From the NCBI RefSeq assembly GCF_009725755.1, contig NZ_WNIJ01000001.1:62001-126000 (forward strand): DNA of 64,000 nucleotides, written 5' to 3'. This document shows, one piece after another, positions 18,000-27,340 of the stretch. The number at the start of each line of letters is the position of its first letter. The first letter of the stretch is position 1. This DNA is from Bombella sp. ESL0385. GTDB lineage: Bacteria > Pseudomonadota > Alphaproteobacteria > Acetobacterales > Acetobacteraceae. Both the position numbers and the translations under genes were made by a program. A model generated the notes under the pieces. It was not told the origin of the DNA and made no database searches. It saw only the letters and a program-made list of their open reading frames with translations.

Positions 18000-19179
18000 C
18001 TATTTATCGGCACGGGGCCGCCGTGTTTTAGGGGGGGCGTACTTCTTTTTAATATAGCTTGCCGTATTTTCGAGTTCGGGGAATAAGGTCATATCGTTAA
18101 TCCCGATAAAATCGAGCTCTCTACGAAGATTTTCCTTTGCGTTAGCGGGAATGATGATTTTTATAAGTTTCATACCTAATGGGATGGTTTTATAAAGAGG
18201 AATGTCTTTCTTTGGGGCTTTAAGACCAAATAAAATAAAGGCCCCTTGTTGGGCAATGAGCCGTTTATTGGTATTGGGTGGGATGACAATAATAGGTTCA
18301 TCAAGAATTGCTAAATCTATATGCGGTTCAAAAAAAGGTTTATCGTGTCTAATATGTTGTAACAAGGATGGGAAAGGGTATTTTTTATTATATTTGTTTG
18401 AGAGACTTTTCATATTCCCTGGGAAATCGTCCTTAATATAAGATTGTTTTTCATGAATTTCCATCCAATAATCCTCAAAACAGATAAACATGAAGGTTTT
18501 TTCATGTATATTTATTAATGATATATTTGAATGTATGGTCGTTCTATTGCTTGATAATGTTTTTTTTACTGAGGAGGTGAATTGATCTATTAAAGCGTTT
18601 GTTCACGTTTCTATGAAATATTTCATGCGAAAACAATTCTTTGTTAGAGATTCTATTGGCAAGGCTAATGGCTTTTTCGAAGATAATTTCATTATCAATA
18701 TATTGAGGAACAGGATCAATATAGTCTTCACAATATACAAAAATAGTACAGTCTTTATCAGGTTCAGAGTTTACAGCAAAGTAAAGGGCAACAAGCGGAT
18801 TTTTTGTAATATCAAGCAATCGGGTGGGTATGCCGAAATGCTGCATACGGACGAGTTTTTCAAAGGTTGTTTTATCAAAGCGAAACTCATCCGCTTGGTT
18901 GGCTAAGACTTCATGGATGATGTTATCCTCATTTTCTTCGAGTTCGTAAGTTCTAAAAATACCGGGGAGTGGCAGCCATTCTGTATTGGCTTGGCCACGG
19001 AAAAAGGGGGTGGTTCCCGGTGATTGAAGGGGCTGTAATTTTTCCAATACCTTCACGAAATCAGAGAGATGAATATCTTCTGGGGCTTTATCAGCGTTAT
19101 CGAGAAGCTTTTGTATCCAATATTCTGCTACTTCGGGTAGGTTATTGGAGACATCTTCTGGTTGGTCTGTATGTGACAT
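18000..19179 (-). pseudogene. FRG-domain protein gene, frameshifted at a poly-A tract
   Basis: The N-terminal part (19179-18544) holds the FRG domain: FFRGQANTEW near residue 63 and MQHFGIPTRLLD followed by NPLVALYFA. It ends early. The C-terminal part (18491-18000, another frame) continues with the family's QQGAFILFG and late TLFPELENTASYIKKKY. Both frames meet at an eight-A run (plus-strand T's 18560-18567); removing one A joins them into about 392 residues. FRG proteins have no settled function and often occur in mobile or defence regions. This could be a true pseudogene, a phase-variable gene, a slippage-expressed gene or an assembly error. Confidence 0.85.
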
Positions 19180-19214
19180 AAGTTATTTCGTAACATTATA
19201 ATCGGTAAGGTGCT

Positions 19215-19640
19215 TTACTTCCGCTGCTTTGGGACGGGGCCGTAGCGATTAGCGGTTGGTTGGCTTTTTTGGCAGAGGAAGATGATTAACGGGATATAGC
19301 CGATGATGGTAAAGCTGATGCACAGCCACCAGCCGGAGCGGCCTGTATCATGCAGGCGGCGGATGAGGGCGGTGATGGTGGGGATGGTGATGACAGCCCC
19401 GCTTATTAGCAAAATAAAGTAAAGTATAATCCCTAATATAAGATATAATCCGTTATTGCTGCTGCTGTAAAGATAAAATAGAAATATCAATAAAGAAAAT
19501 AATGAACAAAGGAGCGTAAACTCCATAATAAAGCAGGGCCAATATTCAGCACGTGTTGTTCGTTTGCGGATATTAAACGGGTGATTGCAATAATGGTTCA
19601 GGCTGCTCTTAAAGAGGGAAAATAGGGATTGTACTGTCAT
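19215..19640 (-). CDS. DUF805 family membrane protein (copy 2)
   Basis: A 141-residue DUF805 membrane protein with the signature RRLHDTGRSGWW and about four helices. It shares the overall plan and the ending KSQPxxxxYGPxP with the copy at 17443-17916, so they are paralogs, though clearly diverged. Its start overlaps the stop of the dedA gene by four bases, so it is translationally coupled to it. Function unknown. Confidence 0.85.
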   Translation of the reverse strand: MTVQSLFSLFKSSLNHYCNHPFNIRKRTTRAEYWPCFIMEFTLLCSLFSLLIFLFYLYSSSNNGLYLILGIILYFILLISGAVITIPTITALIRRLHDTGRSGWWLCISFTIIGYIPLIIFLCQKSQPTANRYGPVPKQRK

Positions 19641-20389
19641 TTAGAGGAATCCTTCCGTAAAGAAGGGCGTTTGCGTGATTTTTTGGCCTTGAGGCGTTTT
19701 TCATCAATAAGAGCCCTGCGGATGAGGGTCTTTTCATGATGGCGGAGAAGGAAGAAGGAGCCGACAAGTAGGCTCAGCATAAAGGCGGCAAAGCCAAGTC
19801 CGACCGGGCCGGTGAAGCTATCAATCTGGCTACCAAGCTCATAGGGGATGAGGACATAGCACAACCCCCAAAGGGTGCCCCCCAAGGCGTTATAGAAGGT
19901 AAAGCTATGCCACGGCATGCGCGAGGCCCCTGCTAAAAGGGCGATGAGAATACGCAGGAAGGCCACAAACCGCCCGACCAACACACCAATCCCCCCATAA
20001 CGACGAAAGAGATACCGGCCTAAAACGATGCGGTCATAATGCAGGCCGACTTTATGGCCGTGCTTTTCCATCAAGCGATAACCGAGCTGATAGCCAATCA
20101 GATAGCCGATATTATCGCCGATAACAGCCCCGCTAATGGCCGCGATGATGAGGTTTTCCGGCGTGAGGTGATGGGTATGGGAAGCATAAAGGGACGCAAA
20201 GATGAGCAAGCTCTCCGCCGGGAGGGGGACGCCCGTGCTTTCCAGTAAAATAATGCCACCGAGTGCTAGATACGCATAAAGGGGGGGCAGATGTTCTAGA
20301 AAGGAGGAGAGATGCTGTATCAGGGCAAGGGCTTCCTGTAAGAGGGATGTGCATTTGCTTTGTGGTAGCACGATAAGGGGGGAGCTCAC
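19637..20389 (-). CDS. DedA family inner-membrane protein
   Basis: A 250-residue DedA/SNARE-associated protein. The family motif ESTGVPLPAE and the re-entrant region GDNIGYLIGYQLG, then RFVAFLRILIALLAGASRM with its two conserved Arg, are visible; about five helices end in a basic cytoplasmic tail. DedA proteins recycle undecaprenyl phosphate or other lipids across the membrane and support proton-motive-force homeostasis. The first ~25 residues are less conserved, so the start may be later. Confidence 0.9.
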   Translation of the reverse strand: MSSPLIVLPQSKCTSLLQEALALIQHLSSFLEHLPPLYAYLALGGIILLESTGVPLPAESLLIFASLYASHTHHLTPENLIIAAISGAVIGDNIGYLIGYQLGYRLMEKHGHKVGLHYDRIVLGRYLFRRYGGIGVLVGRFVAFLRILIALLAGASRMPWHSFTFYNALGGTLWGLCYVLIPYELGSQIDSFTGPVGLGFAAFMLSLLVGSFFLLRHHEKTLIRRALIDEKRLKAKKSRKRPSLRKDSSK

Positions 20390-20424
20390 AGCAAGGCAAG
20401 AGCGTTTTATGCAGGAGAGATATT

Positions 20425-22398
20425 ATGACAGCGCGGTGTTCTTCAGGCTCATCTCGTGTGGTGCATCCATGGGTAACCCCAGCATTGATGACGCGTAAAA
20501 CCCGCAATTTTGCCGAGATTCGTGCTGTAGAAGGCTGGGTCTTATGGCAAGAGAGCCGGCCTGATGAGCAAGGGCGTAGCGTGATTGTCGGGCGTGCGCC
20601 AGATGGCAGCCTGCATGACCTCACCCCACCAGACGCCCAGCCGGGGACGGAGATGCATGTTTATGGCGGGGGCGCGTGGGCCGCTATGTATGATGGGACG
20701 GCGATTCATGTGGTGTTTAGCGATAAGAAGCGAGGCGGGTTATGGCGCAGCGTGCAAGGGGGAGAGGCGCAGCCCGTATGTGGTGCGGCTTATGGTGAGG
20801 GAGGCATTGCTTATTCTTATGCGGACCTAGCCTTCCAAGGGGAGCGGTTGGTCTGTGTGCGGGAGGCGGAACATCCTGATGGGGTGATTCATGCTGAACT
20901 TGTGGAGGTTATGCCCTCTGGGGTGGTGTGTTCCCTGCAAAGCGGGGCGGATTTTTACATGGCCCCGCGTTTATCGCCAGATGGGCGGTTTTTAGCCTTT
21001 ATTGCGTGGCAGAACCCTCATATGCCGTGGACGGAAACCGGGCTGTATGTGCAGGACCTCACTGGCGCGCAAGGGACAATGTGCCTCGCCGGTGGGGCGG
21101 GGCAGGCCTGTAGCGTGATGGGCCCGTTTTGGGCGGGGGAGCGGCTTTATGCGCTTTCTGATGGGGTGCCAGAGCATGCAGCCGCGGATTATAACCGGCA
21201 TTGGACGCCCATTGCCTTTGAGGCCAAAGCTGACGCCGCAGGGGAGGAGGTGACATGGCAGCCTCAGCCCTTACCCCCCGCCCCGGCAGAGATAGGCTTG
21301 CCAGCATGGGTGTTTGGGCAATCATGTTGCGCTGCGTTGCCGGAGGGGCAATTATTAGCGCGTGGGGTGCGTCATGGTGTGCCTGTGACGTTGCTTTATC
21401 ACCCGCAAACAGGCTGGAAGGATGTGCTGATAGGGGCTGTCCCCGATGATGTGCCCGTGCCTGTGGAGGGGGGGAGAGATTTTGCGTGGCTAAATAGCCC
21501 TCCAGATGCCCCGCCTTGTGTGATGATGGGCTCTTTAGAGAGTGAGATAGAGGGGCGTATATGTGTGCGGCAGGCCTGGGCGTTGCCTGATGGTGTAACC
21601 CCGGCTGATATTGCCGTGCCAGAGACGGTGAGCTTCCCTGTAGAGGAAGGGCCGGGGCCGCTTTATGCACAATTTTACCGCCCTGCCCAAGGGCCACATT
21701 GTGAGGCGGTACAGGGTAAGCCCCCGCTGGTGGTGATTGTCCATGGCGGGCCAACAGGGCAAGCACGGACGGACCTCTCCTTTAAGGTGCAATGGTGGAC
21801 ATGCCGTGGCTTTGCCGTGCTGGATGTAAATTATCGTGGCTCTACAGGATTTGGGCGCGCTTATCGTGCGGCTTTAGATGGCCGCTGGGGCGTGCTGGAT
21901 GTGCAAGATTGTTGTCGCGCGGTGCAAGGGGTGGTGGATAAAGGCTGGGTGGACCCGCAACGCTGTGTCATTCGGGGGAGTAGTGCAGGGGGGCTAACGG
22001 TCCTTTCCGCCCTTGCGCATTCATCTCTTTTTGTAGCAGGGACATCGCTTTATGGCGTGACGGATTTGCGCGGCTTAGTGGCAGAGACGCACCGTTTTGA
22101 GGCCTGTTATTTAGATGGATTAATTGCCCCTTGGCCAGAGGGCGAGGCGGTTTATCGGGCGCGTTCGCCCCTTTCATGGCCGGAGGCTATCACCGCGCCG
22201 GTGTTGTTCCTCCATGGGGATGCGGACCGCGTCGTACCGCTCTCTCAAGCAGAGGCGTTGCAGAGCCAGCTTTCTGCCTCATCGCTGCATATTTACCAAG
22301 GGGAGGGGCATGGCTTTCGCTCGGCAGAGGTTATAGCGGAGTCTTTGGAGCGAGAATTGGCGTTCTACCGGGATGTTTTTGCGCAAGCAGCGGCCTAA
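20425..22398 (+). CDS. S9 family (prolyl oligopeptidase-like) peptidase
   Basis: A 657-residue serine peptidase with an N-terminal beta-propeller and a C-terminal alpha/beta-hydrolase domain. The nucleophile lies in IRGSSAGGLT (GxSxGG), the acid in LHGDADRVVPL, and the catalytic His in GEGHGFR near the end. The oxyanion region VVIVHGGPTG is conserved. No signal peptide is obvious, so it is probably cytoplasmic and cuts short peptides, perhaps acylaminoacyl- or dipeptidyl-type. AGGAGA precedes the ATG. Its end overlaps the convergent MATE gene by four bases. Confidence 0.92.
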   Translation: MTARCSSGSSRVVHPWVTPALMTRKTRNFAEIRAVEGWVLWQESRPDEQGRSVIVGRAPDGSLHDLTPPDAQPGTEMHVYGGGAWAAMYDGTAIHVVFSDKKRGGLWRSVQGGEAQPVCGAAYGEGGIAYSYADLAFQGERLVCVREAEHPDGVIHAELVEVMPSGVVCSLQSGADFYMAPRLSPDGRFLAFIAWQNPHMPWTETGLYVQDLTGAQGTMCLAGGAGQACSVMGPFWAGERLYALSDGVPEHAAADYNRHWTPIAFEAKADAAGEEVTWQPQPLPPAPAEIGLPAWVFGQSCCAALPEGQLLARGVRHGVPVTLLYHPQTGWKDVLIGAVPDDVPVPVEGGRDFAWLNSPPDAPPCVMMGSLESEIEGRICVRQAWALPDGVTPADIAVPETVSFPVEEGPGPLYAQFYRPAQGPHCEAVQGKPPLVVIVHGGPTGQARTDLSFKVQWWTCRGFAVLDVNYRGSTGFGRAYRAALDGRWGVLDVQDCCRAVQGVVDKGWVDPQRCVIRGSSAGGLTVLSALAHSSLFVAGTSLYGVTDLRGLVAETHRFEACYLDGLIAPWPEGEAVYRARSPLSWPEAITAPVLFLHGDADRVVPLSQAEALQSQLSASSLHIYQGEGHGFRSAEVIAESLERELAFYRDVFAQAAA

Positions 22399-23846
22399 TG
22401 GGCTTTGCGTTTTGTATGGCTCTTGCGTGTTGGTCGTTGGGGGCGTTGGGGGAGACGGCGAATCACTGTTAATGCCGTGATGAGCGCGCAAGAGCCGATG
22501 AGTGTTACGCCAAGGGCTTGGCCGACCATGACCCCCCGCGGGCCGTAATGGACGCCTATCGCGACAAAGGGAATGGTCCCAATTGTGGCACGCGCCCAAT
22601 TAAACATGGTCGAATAAAGCGGGTGGCCTAGATTATTAAAGGCGGTGTTAGAGACAAAAAGCAGCCCGACAAACATATAGCTCGCCACGGCCCAATGGCA
22701 GAAAAGCTTTACAAGCCCGACTGCATCACCTTGGACGTGGAAGAGATGGAGAATAAGCGGCTCCCCCAGCGCGAAGAAGAGCCAATCCAACCCTACGCAG
22801 AGGGCGGTGAGTTTGAGGGCGGCAAGGAAGGTCTCTTGGACGCGCTGAGGCAGGCATGCTCCCAGATTTTGCGCCATGATGGGGCCAACTGAGCCTGTAA
22901 GGGCAAAGACAAAGGCAAAGGCGACAGGGACCATGCGGTCCACCACCGCTTGGCCAGAGACAGCCTCCAACCCAAAGCGGGACATCGCATGGGTGACGAT
23001 GAGATTGCCGATGGGTGTTGCCATATTCGTGCCGATAGCGGGCAGGGCGATGCTGCCAATATCGCGGCTAGCATGGGGGATAATTTTTAGGCGGGGGCGT
23101 TCGAGCATGTCATGCCCGCGGAGATTAAGGAACCCGCTTAGTGAAATCACACAACGGGAGAGGACGGTGCTAATAGCTGCCCCTTCTAAGCCTAAATGGA
23201 AGCCGAAGATTAAGATGGGGTCGATAATCACCGTACAAGCGGCCCCTGTGAGGGTAACGCGCATTGCCCGCCCTGCATCCCCAACAGCGCGGAGAAGGGA
23301 GGATAGAGCCATCCCTAAGCAGACGAGGGGTAAAGCAGGGGAGGTGATATACATGAAGTGGGAGGCGTGTTTTAGGGCCTCCCCACGGGCCCCAAGGAGG
23401 ACGAGGAGGGGGTGAGCGAGTAACGCCGTTGTGACCCCTAGGGCGGTCGTAACAACCAGCATGAGGACGAGAAAGGCCGAGGCGTGACGCCGCGCACGGA
23501 AATGGCGGCATGCCCCAATGAGCCGCCCCGTATTGGCCCCAAGGCCGATGGACATACCGAGCGAGACAGCGACTTGGACAAAACCAAGTGAGGTCGCAAA
23601 GGCAATAGCGGCGGTGAGGGTAGGGTCATGCAGATGTGAAATATAGAAGAAATTGAGCAGATCGACAAAAAAGACGGCCATCAGCCCAATAGCCCCCGTC
23701 CCGGCCATGGTGATGACATGGCGCATAATATTGCCATGGACAAACCGAGCGTGCCGCCGTTGATGCTGCGCTTTTGCGCAGGGCGAGCGGTCCTTCACGG
23801 GGGAAGGAGAGGGGGCAGACGGGGCATGGCGGGCATGATGCGGCAT
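22395..23846 (-). CDS. MATE family efflux transporter
   Basis: A 483-residue multidrug-and-toxin extrusion transporter with about 12 helices in two homologous bundles; MATE-type segments such as DLLNFFYISHLHDPTLTAAIAFA and the repeat-start GSIALPAIGTNMATPIGN are seen. It would expel cationic compounds using a Na+ or H+ gradient. The first 40 residues are charged and unlike the family, so the real start may be ATG 23726. Substrate unknown. Confidence 0.9.
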   Translation of the reverse strand: MPHHARHAPSAPSPSPVKDRSPCAKAQHQRRHARFVHGNIMRHVITMAGTGAIGLMAVFFVDLLNFFYISHLHDPTLTAAIAFATSLGFVQVAVSLGMSIGLGANTGRLIGACRHFRARRHASAFLVLMLVVTTALGVTTALLAHPLLVLLGARGEALKHASHFMYITSPALPLVCLGMALSSLLRAVGDAGRAMRVTLTGAACTVIIDPILIFGFHLGLEGAAISTVLSRCVISLSGFLNLRGHDMLERPRLKIIPHASRDIGSIALPAIGTNMATPIGNLIVTHAMSRFGLEAVSGQAVVDRMVPVAFAFVFALTGSVGPIMAQNLGACLPQRVQETFLAALKLTALCVGLDWLFFALGEPLILHLFHVQGDAVGLVKLFCHWAVASYMFVGLLFVSNTAFNNLGHPLYSTMFNWARATIGTIPFVAIGVHYGPRGVMVGQALGVTLIGSCALITALTVIRRLPQRPQRPTRKSHTKRKAH

Positions 23847-23918
23847 CGTGGCCTATTGTGCCTTGTTTATAGAAGAAGGGCCAGTGCTGAATTATACGCC
23901 ACGTTATTGCATGTTGTG

Positions 23919-24128
23919 TTAGGCGGGCTCAAAACCAGCTTGCCGGATGAGGGCATTAATCTCTGCCTGTGGGAGTGGGGCAGCCTGAAAGAGAATACGC
24001 GCTTGTGGCGGCTCTAGCGTGACAGTTGCTTGTTTGATGGCGGGGGAGGCCTCTAACACGCGGGTGAGCGCACGCACGCAGCCTTCGCATGTCATGCCAG
24101 CAACGGGGATGGTTAGAGGAGTCGTCAT
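23919..24128 (-). CDS. copZ: Heavy-metal-associated copper chaperone
   Basis: A 69-residue HMA-domain protein with the metal-binding loop GMTCEGC at about residues 11-17. Free-standing HMA proteins of this size carry Cu(I) in the cytoplasm to P-type ATPases or regulators. It is transcribed away from the pcoA region, so a shared control region is likely. No copper P-type ATPase or regulator gene is next to it. The gene symbol is by family and context. Confidence 0.85.
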   Translation of the reverse strand: MTTPLTIPVAGMTCEGCVRALTRVLEASPAIKQATVTLEPPQARILFQAAPLPQAEINALIRQAGFEPA

Positions 24129-24165
24129 GAGGGATGGTCCTTTTTTAGAGTGCGATTAAGGGAAT

Positions 24166-24186
24166 GTCTTTCCAAAAAGGAAGAAC
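24166..24186. promoter_or_regulatory. Imperfect palindrome between copZ and the copper operon
   Basis: Arms GTCTTTCC and GGAAGAAC around AAAAA form a 21-base imperfect dyad in the 101-base divergent gap between copZ and the pcoA-side genes. Position and symmetry suit a metalloregulator operator, but it does not match the CueR consensus well, and a companion promoter is not clear. Confidence 0.3.
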
Positions 24187-24229
24187 CTTTCTAATCTGGT
24201 GTCGTCTGTAAAAGGAGAAAAGGCGTCTC

Positions 24230-24592
24230 ATGCCTATGTGGTCATTTTGGCGGGTGATAATGGGGGTGGTGTTGTGTCTGCTGATGCAGCTGCCAGCTTT
24301 TATCATGCCCTCTGCAATGGCCGATGGGATGGAGCCGCCTATGATGAGGATGGAGCGCGCAGCGGTGATGAGGGCGGGGCCTGTCTTAGCTCATGAAGGG
24401 CGGGAGACAGGGGCTATGCCTGCCTGTTGTCAGGGTCATCATAGCGTGTGTGATGCAGGTTTATGGCCTGCTGGCCAGGGGCTTCATCCTATGTCCTTTA
24501 GTGGCACAAGGCTGCTTGTTTATCAGGATTGTATCAAAGCGCGTTCATTATTGGCCGCGCCGTGGCGTCCTCCGGCTTTATTACCTGTTTGA
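24230..24592 (+). CDS. Small exported hypothetical protein preceding pcoA
   Basis: A 120-residue frame with an N-terminal signal-like helix (FWRVIMGVVLCLLMQLPAFIMPSAMA) followed by a Met-rich stretch (MEPPMMRMERAAVM) and a Cys/His segment (PACCQGHHSVC). These residues suit copper binding and the gene lies 65 bases before pcoA. AAGGAGA occurs upstream at a longish distance. It may be a DUF2946-like periplasmic protein; I cannot confirm the family. Overlapping frames are less convincing. Confidence 0.5.
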   Translation: MPMWSFWRVIMGVVLCLLMQLPAFIMPSAMADGMEPPMMRMERAAVMRAGPVLAHEGRETGAMPACCQGHHSVCDAGLWPAGQGLHPMSFSGTRLLVYQDCIKARSLLAAPWRPPALLPV

Positions 24593-24657
24593 CTGCGTTT
24601 TATGGCGAAGCTGGGAAGGCTTAGCCGTTCATGATGTGTCTTTTTAGGTAATATATA

Positions 24658-26373
24658 ATGTCATCTTATCATGTGCCACGCCGTCAGTTTTTGGCGGGGT
24701 TGGGTGCGGCTGGGTCGGGCCTAGTCACGCCGTTAGGTGCGCGGGCAAAGGGGCGGCAAGCCGCTTCAGCTGCGCCTTTGCTACCACCTTTGGAGTTTGA
24801 GCTTCACATCACGCGCCGGACGATGCATATCGCAGGGCAGCATGGTGTGGGTTATTGCGTGAATGGGCACATGCCCGGCCCGCTTTTGCGCTGGCAAGAA
24901 GGGCGGGAGGTTATCATCCATGTTTATAATCATATGGATGAGCCGACTGCTCTGCACTGGCATGGGGTCCGTCTGCCGAGTGCGCAAGATGGTGTGCCGG
25001 GGCTAAGCTTTGCTGGGATTCCACCGCGGGGGCGTTATACATATCGCTTTCCTGTTCAGCAGAGTGGGACATATTGGTACCATAGCCATATGGGCCATCA
25101 GGAATCCGCAGGGCTTTACGGGGCATTGATTATCGAGCCTGCGGGGGCCTCTCTCCTGCCTAAAGCGGAGCGTGATTATACAATTCTCCTCTCTGATTGG
25201 TCTGATGTTTCAGCCGCGCAGATTGTTGCTAATCTGAAGATGCAGGATGATTATTATAATTTCCGCCAACGGAGTATAGCTTCCCTGCCGCAGGAGAGCC
25301 GTGCTGCTGGGGGATTAGGGGCTGCGTTAAAGAGCCGCTTGCAATGGTCGCATATGCGGATGAGCGCGACTGACATCTCCGATGTAAGTGGTGTGTTGTA
25401 TCGTTATTTAATGAATGGCAAGCCCGCGCAGGAGGGGTGGAGTGGGTTATTCACCCCCGGTGAGCGCATCTGCTTACGGGTGATTAACGCTGCGGCGATG
25501 ACGTTATTTGATGTCCGCATCCCCGGCCTTACCATGCAGCTGGTGGAGGCCGATGGGAATCCGGTTGTTCCGGTTAATCTTGATGAGTTCCGCATTGGGC
25601 CGGGTGAGACATATGCGGTGTTACTCACCCCACAAGAGGGTAAGCCCTATACAATCTTTGCCCAAAGTGAGGACCGTACTGGCTATGCGCGTGGGACATT
25701 AACACCGCATGCGGGGCTTTTAGGCTCGCTCCCTGCGATGGACCCCAGGCCTGTGCGGGGTATGGTGGATATGGGCATGGCCATGCCTATGAAAAACGGG
25801 GCCGCGAAGATGGCGATGCCCCCCACCATTGCCCGCGCCCCGGCTGATGAGATTGATGACCCCGGCCCGCCCCCTGTGAATGTGGAGAATCAAAATGTTG
25901 CAGCTCACCCGATAGAGCGCGTCACAAGCCCCGGTGATGGGTTGGAAGGGCTGGGCCGCCGCGTCCTTGCTTATAGCGACCTCATCGCCCTGCGTCCTCC
26001 GCCGGACCAACGCCCGCCCTCACGCGAGATTATCTTACATCTGACAGGCAATATGGAGCGGTATATATGGGGCTTTAACGGGCGGAAATATTCCGAATCC
26101 GGGCCGATTCACCTCGCTTATGGGGAGCGTGTTCGCTTTACCATCATTAATGATACGATGATGGAACATCCGCTTCATCTTCATGGTCTGTGGAGCGAGT
26201 TGGAGACTGGGGCGGATGACCAGCATCGCCCGCTCAAACATACGGTTATTTCCCAACCCGGCTCCCGCATGAGTGTGCTTGTAACGGCGGATATTCGTGG
26301 GGTTTGGGCGTATCATTGCCATCTTATGTATCACATGCAGACGGGGATGTTCCGTGAGGTGGTGGTGTCATGA
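24658..26373 (+). CDS. pcoA: Copper resistance multicopper oxidase (PcoA/CopA)
   Basis: A periplasmic multicopper oxidase of 571 residues that oxidises Cu(I) to the less toxic Cu(II). A Tat signal (RRQFLAGLGAAGSGLVTPLGARA) begins at about residue 8. Copper ligands appear in ALHWHGVRLP, TYWYHSHMGHQ, HPLHLHGLW and the C-terminal YHCHLMYHMQTGM. A Met-rich insert (DMGMAMPMKNGAAKMAMPP) lies before the third cupredoxin domain. AGG precedes the ATG. The stop overlaps the pcoB start (ATGA). Confidence 0.94.
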   Translation: MSSYHVPRRQFLAGLGAAGSGLVTPLGARAKGRQAASAAPLLPPLEFELHITRRTMHIAGQHGVGYCVNGHMPGPLLRWQEGREVIIHVYNHMDEPTALHWHGVRLPSAQDGVPGLSFAGIPPRGRYTYRFPVQQSGTYWYHSHMGHQESAGLYGALIIEPAGASLLPKAERDYTILLSDWSDVSAAQIVANLKMQDDYYNFRQRSIASLPQESRAAGGLGAALKSRLQWSHMRMSATDISDVSGVLYRYLMNGKPAQEGWSGLFTPGERICLRVINAAAMTLFDVRIPGLTMQLVEADGNPVVPVNLDEFRIGPGETYAVLLTPQEGKPYTIFAQSEDRTGYARGTLTPHAGLLGSLPAMDPRPVRGMVDMGMAMPMKNGAAKMAMPPTIARAPADEIDDPGPPPVNVENQNVAAHPIERVTSPGDGLEGLGRRVLAYSDLIALRPPPDQRPPSREIILHLTGNMERYIWGFNGRKYSESGPIHLAYGERVRFTIINDTMMEHPLHLHGLWSELETGADDQHRPLKHTVISQPGSRMSVLVTADIRGVWAYHCHLMYHMQTGMFREVVVS

Positions 26374-27290
26374 AACACATCACAATGATAGGGGCTGCTC
26401 TTGTGGTGGGCCTCGCTGTCACGCCGCTTCATGCTGAAGATATGGGGGATATGGATATGTCTGGCATGGATATGGCGGATATGACCATGCCCGCTAAGAA
26501 GCCGAACCCAAAAGCACCGCCTCAACAGGGGCCTCAGCAGGATAAGACGCAAGCCGCCCCGCTTGCGCCTGTAAAAAAGACGCCGCGCCTTGTGCATAAA
26601 GCGGTAGATGCGCCCGGTGAGCCGGTGGTGGATATTGGCCATCATCTACAGGGGATGGATCAAGGGCGGTGGTTTCATGGTGTGTTGGATGAGTTTGAAG
26701 GCCGCTATCAAGCGGGTGGGCGGTCATCTTTGCGGTGGGATGGTGAGGCTTGGTATGGTGGTGATTATAACCGCCTCTGGCTTAAAACAGAGGGCACTAT
26801 GACGAAAGGGCGGGTGCGCGATGGCGACCAAGAGCTTCTTTATAGCCGGGCGATTTCCACCTATTTCAACCTTCAAGGTGGCGTAAGGTTAGACCTTGAT
26901 AGCGGCCCAACACGTGCGTGGGGAGCTGTTGGGATAGAGGGGCTGGCCTTGTATCAGTTTGAGGTCCAAGCGACAGGGTATTTTAGTGACCGAGGCGTGG
27001 CTGGGCGGTTTGAAGGCTCTTATGATATTCTTCTTACCAATCGTCTCATTCTTCAACCGCAGGTGGAGTTAAATTTGTATAGCCGAGCGGATAAACAACG
27101 GCGGATTGGCTCTGGCCTTGCGGATATCGATACCGGGTTGCGTCTGCGCTATGAGTTATGGCGCAAAATGGCCCCTTATGTGGCCGTGACGTATGATTCC
27201 CCCCTGACCCAAGGGCGGCATATGGCCCGCCGCCGTGGGGATAAAGCGAGCGAGGCGCGCTTTACATTCGGGATTCGGAGTTGGTTCTAA
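26370..27290 (+). CDS. pcoB: Copper resistance outer-membrane protein B (PcoB/CopB)
   Basis: A 306-residue CopB-family protein. A signal peptide ends at LHAE and is followed by a Met/Asp-rich copper-binding segment (MGDMDMSGMDMADMTMP). A Pro/Gln/Lys linker precedes the conserved beta-barrel part, including FEGRYQAGGRSSLRWDGEAW-like sequence and a terminal aromatic residue (SWF). It is coupled to pcoA and probably sequesters or exports periplasmic copper. No pcoC or pcoD follows. Confidence 0.92.
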   Translation: MKHITMIGAALVVGLAVTPLHAEDMGDMDMSGMDMADMTMPAKKPNPKAPPQQGPQQDKTQAAPLAPVKKTPRLVHKAVDAPGEPVVDIGHHLQGMDQGRWFHGVLDEFEGRYQAGGRSSLRWDGEAWYGGDYNRLWLKTEGTMTKGRVRDGDQELLYSRAISTYFNLQGGVRLDLDSGPTRAWGAVGIEGLALYQFEVQATGYFSDRGVAGRFEGSYDILLTNRLILQPQVELNLYSRADKQRRIGSGLADIDTGLRLRYELWRKMAPYVAVTYDSPLTQGRHMARRRGDKASEARFTFGIRSWF

Positions 27291-27340
27291 GGTAGGGAAG
27301 GTTGTATCATGGTTGTCACGTTCGGAAAGGGAGTATGAAG

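Noticed and set aside
21059-21766. A 235-residue minus-strand open frame
   Set aside because: It lies wholly inside the S9 peptidase gene and translates to a Pro/His/Ala-rich product without motifs, as expected opposite GC-biased codons.
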